NCBI GenBank assembly: GCA_039583875.1
Contig: CM077162.1
Coordinates: forward strand, 66,523,259 to 66,587,258
DNA: 64,000 nt
Source of the DNA: Platanthera guangdongensis
Taxonomy: Eukaryota; Streptophyta; Magnoliopsida; Asparagales; Orchidaceae
Direction: 5' to 3'
The first letter of the stretch is position 1; each line of letters starts with the position of its first letter. The notes under the pieces were generated by a model, which worked only from the letters and a program-made list of their open reading frames with translations, did no database searches and was not told the DNA's origin. Below, piece by piece: positions 1 through 8,505 of the stretch. Both the position numbers and the translations under genes were made by a program.

Positions 1-1175
1 CATAGCAAGCCCTCCTCTAGCAAATACAAGAGGAAGGAGAAAGGGTTTGTTGCAGAAACCTGGAGTGACACTGAGAAAGAGTCGTCATCCTCCAGCTCCA
101 GTGATGATGAAGAAGAAGAGAAGGCAAAGGAAGTTTGCCTAATAGCAATAGACAATTCCTGCAGTCAGTTAGAGGCCGAAGCTTCAGAAGATGAGAGATC
201 TCTATCTGAAGAGGATTAGGTAATATCATCCTATGATTTTAATTCAGAAGAATTTAAAACTGAATTTAAAAATCTGTGCTTAGATCTAATAGACTCTGAG
301 AAGGAAATTAAACTTCTCATAGAAAGATTAACTGAATAAGATAAGAACATTACTGAAAATGCTAAACTAACAGATGAACTTACCTCAGCAAATGAACAAA
401 TTGCTTTCTTAAAAACTGAATTAAGCAAAGCCAAGAAATTAGAAGAATCACTTAATGGTAGAAGTTTAAACTGTTAGACATAACTAGTACTCTAAATGCT
501 AGGGCAAATAACAATAAACTAGGACTAGGTACATCATCTAGTGAACCACCAATAATCCATAATAATCATTTATCTAAACCTGTAAATTTCATTTCAGATA
601 AGGGTAAGAAGAATACTAAACAAGTAGACAAAGTAAATGAAGTCTTAAAACAAATGGAACTCAAACAAAAATCTAAGAAGAAGAAGAAAAATAACTACAA
701 TAATGTTTAACAGATTTCGTCGAACTCAGATCGATGAAATATGTACAGTTCGTCGACCTCAGAACTCCGAACTCCGAACGACAACTATAATTATAGTTAT
801 TCTTCGATCCACGATCGACGAAACTAGTCTGGTTCGTCAACTAGAGATCGACGATATTGGTGCCCTGAGAATGAATACTTTCATTCTTCGAGCAGAGACT
901 TAAGATCTTATCCCAATTCATCGATCTCAGTTCGACGAATGTACCAGAGTTCGTCGATCCCAGATCAATCTTACAGAAACTTCAACTCCAACAGAAAGTA
1001 TAATAATCACCTTAATCAACCAAGGGAGAATATCAACCCATTCACCCAATGGATAATTCCTCCCAGAAGATTTAACCCCTTAGGGTATAAAAGCCAACCT
1101 GAATGTTCTTATATTTCCAGTTTTTCTTATGAAAAGAAACAAGGACCCAAGGTGACCTGGGTCAAGAACATCTAA
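1..1175 (+). pseudogene. C1 gag, C-terminal part (decayed)
   Basis: Reading frame 1 gives the part of gag after the zinc knuckle: a Ser/Lys-rich stretch, an acidic Ser/Asp/Glu tract (about 70-220) and a coiled coil (about 240-470). It then passes through a palindrome array (709-965) and ends in the conserved gag tail G-P-K-V-T-W-V-K-N before TAA at 1173-1175. Stops near 217 and 337 and a frameshift near 470 show that it is dead. The same order is seen in F1 and F2, which makes the assignment firm. Structural capsid-type protein; the nucleic-acid-binding knuckle is upstream of the window. Confidence 0.85.
709..965 (+). repeat. C1 palindrome array A (inside gag)
   Basis: Several copies of the inverted repeat TTCGTCGA-N7-TCGACGAA, some with mutated arms, lie between the coiled coil and the gag tail. 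The first near 717-739 has spacer ACTCAGA and one changed base in the right arm. In gag frame such units read as Ser-Ser-Asn-Ser-Asp-Arg-Arg-like repeats in the less decayed copies F1 and F2. Confidence 0.85.
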
Positions 1176-1190
1176 CTTGTTTCCTTGCAG
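1152..1190 (+). other. C1 gag-pol joint with 3'-splice-like sequence over the gag stop
   Basis: After the gag tail the sequence runs CTAAC (1172-1176, containing the TAA stop), then a pyrimidine-rich run ending TTGCAG at 1185-1190, then the protease region in the same frame. A branch-point-like CTAAC followed by pyrimidines and CAG fits a plant 3' splice site. A GT follows AAG at 1149-1151, but 39 nt is shorter than normal plant introns, so a more distant donor or stop readthrough are alternatives. Confidence 0.45.
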
Positions 1191-2818
1191 GTGAAGAACT
1201 ATCCAATCACTCAAAATAAGTGGTATTTGGATATTGGGTGCTCAAAGCATATGACTGGATGCAAGGACAACCTAATCAATTTCAAGGTAAAGCTGGGTCC
1301 AAGAGTGATCTTTGGAGATTCCAGCTTTGGACAAACTGAAGGCTATGTAGACTTCAATAGTGGAGCTGTCACTTTCAGAAAAGTGGCATATGTAAATGGT
1401 CTCAAACATAACCTAATATCCATAAGTCAGTTATGTGATGCAGGTTATCAGGTTTGCTTTACTAATTCCAAATGTATTATTTCTTCAAACAAGCAAACTG
1501 TTTTAACAGGTTGTAGACAAGAGAATATATACCTTGTAAACTTTAACTCTGCTAGTTCAAAACTATATTTATTCAATCAAGTTAGTAATAACAATATTCT
1601 TTAGCATAAGAGACTAGATCATGTTAACCTTAAGAACATCACTAAGCTATCTAGGGACAACCTTGTCAGAGGATTACCTTCTGGCCCCTACAAGAAGAAA
1701 AGTCTATGCAAGGCTTGTCAAGAAGACAAGCAAACTAAAAATAGCTTTAAGTCAATTAATAAGAGTGACTCACCTAAGATTCTGTACTTTCTACATATGG
1801 ATCTTTTTGGACCCATTACTGTACAAAGCTTAGGAGGGAAGTCTTACACTCTAGTTATTATAGATGACTTCTCTAGATTCTCTTGGGTGTTCTTCTTGAT
1901 AAACAAGTCAGATAACTTTAAAGTCCTTAGAGACTTTCTTAATAGCATAAAGATTGAGTATTCTACTCCAGTTGAATTGATCAGAAGTGATAATGGTACT
2001 GAGTTTGAATCTCTTCCCATGCAAAGATTCTATGAGGAGGAAGGTATCAGACATTATTTCTCTGCTCCTAGAACTCCTCAATAAAATGGGGTAGCAGAAA
2101 GGAAAAACAGAACCCTTATTGAATCTACAGGAACATTGCTTGCAGATGCATACATGCCCCTATCCTTATAGGCAGAGGCTGTGAGCACAACAAACTATGT
2201 GCTAAATAGAATTTTGATACACAAACTTAAGGGTAAGACCCCTATGAATTACTTAATGGGAATAAACCTAAAATTGATTACTTTATAATTTTTGGATGTA
2301 GATGTTTCATTCATAACAATAATAAGAAACACATTAGAAAATTTTAAGCAAAAGCTATAGAGGGAATTTTTCTTGGATATTCCCAAGTTAGCAAGGCTTA
2401 TAGGGTTTTCAAAAAATCATCCTTAAAAATGGAAGAATCTATATATATTTCATTTGATGAAGCTAACATGTATTATAAGGAGAAAGATTATTCTACCTCA
2501 GATCTTTTACAGGTACCTCACTTGTGTGAGAAATTGGGTGAGTTAAATCTTACACAAAAGGTCATATCACAGGAAACTCCACAAGCTGATGAAGACAGTG
2601 AAGAAGAATTTTTGGAAGTGGTTGAACATCCTTCAACAACAGACATTACTCCACAAGAGGAATTAACTCCAAATGTTGTTGCTGAACCAACTCCACCCAC
2701 TGACCTTGTCATACTAAGGGATCACCCTAGATCTAAAGTGATTGGGGACATATCAGTAGGTGTACAAATAAGTCATCAACTCAACCAAGGTATGATGCAT
2801 GCCTATTTCCTCTCTTAA
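1185..2818 (+). pseudogene. C1 pol: protease and integrase region (decayed)
   Basis: The copia protease active-site region reads W-Y-L-D-I-G-C-S-K-H-M-T-G, so the usual catalytic D-S-G is D-I-G here. It is followed by the pre-integrase segment (about 1600-1760, H-K-R-L-D-H-V-N) and the integrase core: M-D-L-F-G-P at 1797, S-D-N-G-T-E-F near 1990, and the E of A-E-R-K-N-R-T just after a TAA stop at 2082-2084. Further stops fall near 1602, 2170 and 2290-2350. The integrase C-terminus and acidic linker follow at 2429-2818. Clearly inactive. Confidence 0.9.
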
Positions 2819-4356
2819 GTTGGGCCTCAATCAATAAATGATTCAGAGCAAGATCCTCACTGGATTATTGCAATGCAAGTGGAGCTCAATCAATTTGAGA
2901 GATGCATAGTTTGGGACTTGGTTCTAAGGCCGAAAGGCTATCCAGTAATTGGAACCAAGTGGGTATTCAGAAACAAACTTGATGTCCAAGGTGTAATTAT
3001 GGGAAACAAGGCTAGGCTTGCTACTCAAGGCTATAGGCAAGAGGAAGACATTGACTATAATCAAACATTTGCTCCTGTTGCAAGGCTAGAAGCAATCACG
3101 ATTTTTTTGCTTATGCTGCTTTTAAGAAGTTTAAAGTCTATCAAATGGATGTCAAGAGTGCTTTCTTGAATGGAGAACTAAAGGAAAAGGTTTATGTTGA
3201 ACAACCCCCAAGTTTTATCTCGTTTACTCATCCCTCATATATTTTTAGACTGCATAAAGCTCTCTATGGTTTAAATTAAGCTCCAAGAGCTTGGTATGAG
3301 ACCTTATCTAGCTTCTTGATAGAGCATAAATTCTCTAGAGGCATTGTAGATAGGACATTATTCACTAGGCACAATAAGGATCAAATATTGTTAGTACAAA
3401 TTTATGTAAATGATGTTATATTTGGGTCTACAGATTCCAAACTATGAAAGAGGTTTTCTGACCTCATGCATTCAAAGTTTGAATTGAGTAGCATGGGTGA
3501 TCTCTCCTACTTCCTTTGTCTCCAAGTGAAGCAGCTACCTGATGACATCTTCATATCCCATGCTAAGTATGATAAGGAATGTCTCAAAAAGCTTGGGATG
3601 GCTGATGCCTCAGCAAAGAAAACACCCATGGCCACTAATGTTGTAATAGACTCTGATGAACATGGGAAATCTATTGATTAAAAATTATATAGGGGCATTG
3701 TTGGGTCCCTAGTATACCTTACAACAAGCAGACTTGACATAATGTTTGCCACATATCTTTGTGCAAGGTTCCAAGTGAACCCTAAAGAATCTCATCTAAT
3801 TTTCTTAAAAAGGATTTTGAGATATAAAAAGAGTTGTCCTAGTCTAGGACTTTGGTATACCATTGAGTTAGAGTTTGAGTTAACTGGATACTCAGATACT
3901 GACTTTGCTGGATGCAGAGTAGACAGAAAAAGTACCTCAGGAACATGCCAGTTCCTTGGTATGCGATTAGTCTCTTGGTTTAGCAAGAAGCAGCCATCTG
4001 TGTCTACATTAACTGCTGAAGTAGAATATATAGTAGCTGACAATTGCTGTTCATAGATGCTCTGGATTCAGAACCAACTTCTAGACTATGGGTTCAACTT
4101 AAATAATTCAAATCTACTATGTGACAACACAAGTGTTATATACATAGCACAAAATCCAATCCATTATAGTAGGACTAAGCATATAGACATTATGCATCAT
4201 TTCATAAGAGAGTGTGTAGACAAAAATAAAATTAATCTTGTCTATATCTACACTGATTTACAAATGGAAGATATCTTCACCAAACCATTGGATGAGAGGA
4301 ATCATCTGTTCTTCATAAATCAGCTTGGTATGATAAATGGAGAAGCTTTAATTTGA
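2819..4356 (+). pseudogene. C1 pol: reverse transcriptase and RNase H (decayed)
   Basis: The RT begins near 2850 (W-I-I-A-M-Q, then a degraded Q-F-E-R segment) with [10 protein letters not shown] typical of SIRE-like copia RT. The catalytic YVDD box is changed to Y-V-N-D at 3403-3414, so one catalytic Asp is lost. Stops occur near 3280, 3447, 3680 and 4056. RNase H follows with the C-D-N-T-S and S-R-T-K-H-I-D motifs, and pol ends with Q-L-G-M-I-N-G-E-A at TGA 4354-4356. F1 and F2 align to it throughout. Confidence 0.92.
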
Positions 4357-4367
4357 TTTATGTCTAT

Positions 4368-4650
4368 GGTCGACGAATTTTTCAAAGTTCGTCGAACGGA
4401 GATAGTCGAACAGAGAAAAGTTCTAGAGAACTTCGTCGAACGGAGATCGACGAATTCTCTGTGAGTGAAGTTATTTTCGTTGACCGGAGATCGACGAATT
4501 TGCTTTGGAAAACTTTCGTCAAACGGAGCTTCACGAAATGTTTTCACATCTTCTGACTGAGATCGACGAATTCTTTTGACTATGAAATATTTCATCGAAC
4601 TGAGATCGAAGAATTTTTTATTTTTCGTCGAACGCAGTTTGTCGATTTAT
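4368..4650 (+). repeat. C1 palindrome array B (between pol and aORF)
   Basis: Noncoding stretch between RNase H and the extra ORF, filled with TTCGTCGA / TCGACGAA half-sites. A perfect unit lies near 4430-4456: arms TTCGTCGA and TCGACGAA around ACGGAGA. Others have one or two mutated bases. Array B is at the same place in F1 and F2. Confidence 0.9.
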
Positions 4651-4704
4651 ATTCTGAAAAACCTTATATATAGGTTTTCTTCAACTTCCGTCCCGTGCTT
4701 TCAA

Positions 4705-4740
4705 TTCCCTTTGCTCTTGATCTTTATTTTTCTCTTGCAG
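4705..4740 (+). promoter_or_regulatory. C1 3'-splice-site-like tract before the extra ORF
   Basis: A long pyrimidine run ends in TCTCTTGCAG at 4731-4740, 8 nt before the aORF ATG at 4749. F1 has the same ending and the same 8-nt spacing; L1 has TCCCTAG and 7 nt. This fits a splice acceptor for a subgenomic mRNA. No transcript evidence is available. Confidence 0.5.
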
Positions 4741-4748
4741 GTACATTC

Positions 4749-6655
4749 ATGGCGATTCCAGCAAGTGCTCTCTCTTCCATGAAATTTGATATGGGCTTTG
4801 AAATCAATTTCTACTCCTTCCAGTTCTTTGATGTCATCTTTGTCAAAATCCTGAAGTTATTCGAAGAACAACATCTGAAACAGTTCATGACAATGAGAAT
4901 CAAGATAGAGATTACTGAAGTTATAGAATGGGTGTACACATCTACAACTCCAGAAGAAGATAATATGTTTGGATCAGTTTCTGGAAATCTACTTACCCTC
5001 TCCCCTTCCGTAATAACCGACACTTTTGGTCTTTTAAATGGAGCAGAAGAAATTGAAATGGACTCTGAGGAGTATGGAAATATGCTGACTAAGATGGGTC
5101 ATTCCGGTGACAACCCTAACAAACTGCTCAAGAAGAACTTGTCTCCTGAGTACAAATTCTTGGCTGACGTAGTCGGCAAGGTGCTGCTGGGCAAACACAC
5201 TGCCCACGACTACATAACCAGGCACTAGTTCACGGTGATGAGTGCTCTAGTCGAGAAGAAAGCAACAAATTGGGCAAAGCTGTTTTTTGATCTGATTAAA
5301 AATAAAAACAACAAGAAAGAGGTCTGCTTTGGCAGAATTCTGGGGATATTTCTGCAAGAAAAAGCACAAGAACATCTTGTCTCTACACCAGTGTTCATCA
5401 ATGCCTCCAAGAGGCTTACCTCTGCCCTCTTTGGCAGATGGGAGAGGAAGATAACAAAGCCAACCAAGGCTTCCTCTTCCTCCAGACCTTCTGATAGTAC
5501 GAGGGTTGTTCCAGCCACTCCCCACCTTGCTGAAGATGTTCCACCTCCACCACCTCTAGCCTCCCCAATTCAACTGTCTTCACCAGCTCATACCACAGTC
5601 CATACTACAACACCTCCATCACAACATGGTACACCAACTCCATCACACCATGGTACACCAACTCCATCACAACATGATACACCAACTCCATCATAACATG
5701 GTACACCAACTCCAACACAACATAGTACACCACCTCATCTCCTCTACCACTACACCTAGATCATATCCCCCTTTCCAACCTTCTATAACTACCTTCTTTT
5801 GACCTACTGTCATCCCCCTTCATACTCCATCACCTACAGATGAGCCAATTCCAGATACTCTAACTTCTCCTCCACCATCATCTTCCATCCATACTTATAT
5901 ATCCACTCAGACACCTTCTGAGTTCATGCAATTGGACCCCCCTTCCATTCAACCTCTTCTGGCCATTCTCACTCCACTCATTAGAAACCTGATAGCAGAG
6001 GCAATTTCCCCTCTTGCTACTTCCATCTTATCCCTTGCTGCCCACCTCTCTGCCTTCTCTATCCCTCATTCTTCAGTCAGGGGCCTGGCTATAGTGCCTA
6101 CTGAAACCAAGCAGGGGGAGATACTCCATGAAGAAGTAGCTCCAGCTCCAACAGAAGCAGCAGTAGACACAGTTATCCCTGCTGATTTAATAGAGTTCAT
6201 TGAGTCTGATATAGATATGGATGGGACATCTATATATGGAATAAACACTGTTGGTGATTATATTATCAATCACACAGTAAATATTTTGAGTTTATTAAAT
6301 ACTTTTGATACAGTTCATTTGAACTTTCTTCCATAAAACAGCCTAAAGCCTTCTATGGTTATAGTTCCTTACACTTCTCTAATAAGCCCCAAAGTTGACA
6401 TGCAACTCAAGGCCAGTTTTGCAAGTATAGAGGCTCCAGTTGTTCCATCTCCACCAAGAGCAGATTCTATCATTGTATCATCCACTCCCAAAGCCATCTC
6501 TCCTCCAACATTCAAGATGGATTACAGTCCCATGCCAGATCTAGATGAGATCATGATTGTAGACATAGAATATGAGAATCAGTTGTCTTTAGTTGCTAAA
6601 AAAGTTATTGAATCAGTTGTTCTACCTCCAGCACCTCCTTAGGCTAAAAAGTTGT
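4749..6655 (+). pseudogene. C1 extra ORF (aORF) downstream of pol, decayed
   Basis: Starts at ATG 4749 and runs in frame past a single TAG at 5226-5228 to another stop near 5696, then continues in other frames to the L1 insertion. The N-terminal 200 or so residues match F1 and F2 closely (L-L-K-K-N-L, K-F-L-A-D, G-K-V-L-L-G-K-H-T-A-H-D-Y-I) and resemble the plant-transposon-type N-terminal domain often annotated 'putative plant transposon protein'; that name is from memory of the pattern. A Pro/Ser/Thr-rich middle includes an octapeptide tandem repeat. A second conserved block near 6066-6130 contains G-E-I-L-H-E-E. It sits where SIRE elements carry an env-like ORF, but I see no clear signal peptide or membrane span. 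Function unknown. Confidence 0.75.
5615..5734 (+). repeat. 24-bp minisatellite in C1 aORF
   Basis: About five tandem copies of a 24-bp unit coding Gln-His-Gly-Thr-Pro-Thr-Pro-Ser, with small substitutions. F1 and F2 have Pro-rich sequence at this place but not this repeat. Confidence 0.9.
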
Positions 6656-8226
6656 TGTAAGTCCACTTAGTGTCAACTACCTTCACCTATGGGGGGGGGG
6701 AATAGGTGTCTTGCAGCGTTTTTGCGGAATTAAAATAGTACCTGCACAATAAAACAAAACAACACAGCATAGAAAGGACACAAGCAAATTATAGTGGTTC
6801 CCCGATTTGGGTACGTCCACTTTCCCCCTTCGACCTATCTCCCAACCAGGGATGACTCGGTCACTTCACCAACAGGATTGAAATCCAATCCTTGCACTAA
6901 CGGAAGTAACCCTTCCACACGTAGGAGTCACCACTCCCACAACACGGGTTGCACACAACCCTTACAACTAGGAACCAACGTTCCTTTACAACAAAATAGA
7001 AATTGGAGTGTATTAGAAATACAAACTACTTATGGAGAATAAGGTGTCCATCTTCGTTCGACGACGTGTTCTTGAAGTCAACGAAGAGTCCACAACCCTA
7101 AATCTCACTTAGAGAGAATCTCTCCCGAAACCGGCGGCAACAAGAAGGGCGGCGGCTTGGTTCTCGGGATCGGCGACGACAACGGAGTGCTGCGGCTGTT
7201 CTTTGGAGATTCAATCTTCGTAGCAAAGCTAGCAAGGTCTTCCAATGGTCACACTAGGATCGATCGTCTCGATCGATTCGGAAGGGGAAGGTTATCCCAA
7301 TCAACGAATCAAGAGACAAAGGATCTCTGGTTAGACGCGTGAGACACTGTGCTTGGCTGAGCTTCTGTCGCCGGGATATCTGGAAGAAACCACGATCAAA
7401 AGCCGGCGATCAACTGGCACGAGCGGTGACGGCGGCGGAGCAGGTTTCACGATCTAGGTCACGTCGGCGGCTTGGCTTTCGTTTTTTCTGTCTCATTGTT
7501 ACTGTTCAAAAATACCGATGTATTTATACATTAGGTCTTCAAGATGACCGTTGTGAGCCCCACCAACAAGAAACCCCAAGCCCGGTTAAAAACAGCGCCA
7601 GCGGCTGAGTCCGGTCCAGCGGGTTCCAGAATTCACCTAAGTTAAAATCGGCGAGAATCGAAGGTGATTCTCGTCGAATCGGCGAGAATCGAAGGTGAGT
7701 CTCGTCGAATCGGCGAGAATCAGCCAGTGATTCTCGACGATTTTGACTTAGCGACATATTTACACGCTCTGATTTAGCCGGATAGAGACGGCGAGAATCA
7801 GCCAGTGATTCTCGACGATTCGGCGAGAATCACTAGTGATTCTCGCCGAATCGACGAGAATCACTTGGTGATTCTCGTCGATTATTACTTAGATGATTTT
7901 TCGTCTTTCCACCCATGAGCTGCTCTTTGACCCATCCTTGATCCTTGTCTGCTCTTGCATTATCACAACCCTGTACTTGAAAATAAGTACACTCCAATAG
8001 AGAGAGTACACGTAGGCCAACACACTGATCTGCTCAACGAGGGATTACGTCGCGCAGACCCATGTATATTGACCTACTGCACCCTGACATTGGTGTGTAC
8101 TTAGCGTAGAATAACTGCAAGCACAACTTGAAAGATTTCATCAAATACATTGTGAATTCATCTTAGCTTGACAGAATGACAGGTGGCTTCCTCAAATCCA
8201 GGTAATTGTGGATACAATACCCAACA
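6656..8226 (-). repeat. L1 3' LTR (1,571 bp)
   Basis: Direct repeat of 13624-15157. Contains a G10 run near 6690, the LTR block TATAGTGGTTCCCC (about 6790) shared with F1 and F2, and a palindrome array at 7650-7893. It is 37 bp longer than its partner, mainly one extra palindrome unit near 7825-7856. Confidence 0.95.
7650..7893. repeat. L1 LTR palindrome array
   Basis: Repeated hairpin-forming units with arms GATTCTCG and CGAGAATC around 9-nt centres containing TCGAATCGG or close variants. Rich in CpG and TCGTCGA/TCGACGA cores. Confidence 0.9.
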
Positions 8227-8241
8227 ATCTCCCCCTATTTG
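8227..8241 (-). other. L1 polypurine tract
   Basis: On the minus strand the sequence AATAGGGGGAGAT directly precedes the 3' LTR start TGTTGGG. It would prime plus-strand DNA synthesis. Confidence 0.85.
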
Positions 8242-8367
8242 ATGAAGCCAAAATCCTACTAGCTAAGATGAATACCACCATCAAGATAATATACACAGCA
8301 TATAGAATTTAAAGATACGGCACAAATAAATAAAGGCAAACAGATCAAAGCTTGAGTTAATCATAAA

Positions 8368-8370
<3 letters not shown>

Positions 8371-8430
<60 letters not shown>
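8371..8430. repeat. (AT)n microsatellite
   Basis: Uninterrupted AT dinucleotide run of 60 bp in the L1 3' untranslated region, between the aORF stop and the purine tract. Confidence 0.98.
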
Positions 8431-8432
<2 letters not shown>

Positions 8433-8505
8433 CCAAAAATTGTTCATGTAACAATAAGAAAAGATAAATATGCTCTTGAGAAAATGACAAGCTATAAACT
8501 TATGT

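Larger units (their letters stand above)
1..6655 (+). mobile_element. C1: outermost decayed Ty1/copia (SIRE/Maximus-like) element, 5' part
   Basis: The plus-strand order gag, protease, integrase, RT, RNase H, extra ORF is that of a SIRE/Maximus-type copia element with an additional ORF after pol. The 5' LTR and gag N-terminus lie before base 1. The body is broken by many in-frame stops and frameshifts, the most of any element here, and it is interrupted by L1 at 6656, G1 at 15300 and F1 at 25183, so it is the oldest layer. The element resumes at 15158-15299 and 25152-25182, where the extra-ORF reading frame can be followed across each insertion. Lineage assignment rests on the RT/integrase wording and on the extra 3' ORF. 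Confidence 0.9.

Noticed and set aside
709..965. Regularly repeated TCGTCGA units as a CRISPR-like array
   Set aside because: Units are palindromes with irregular spacing inside plant retroelements; no constant repeat-spacer pattern and no cas genes.
4749..6655. Extra ORF as a viral envelope gene
   Set aside because: The position fits the env-like slot of SIRE elements, but I see no signal peptide, membrane span or fusion-type segment, and the N-terminus resembles a plant transposon domain.
8371..8430. (AT)n run as an origin or functional site
   Set aside because: A plain dinucleotide microsatellite without further structure.
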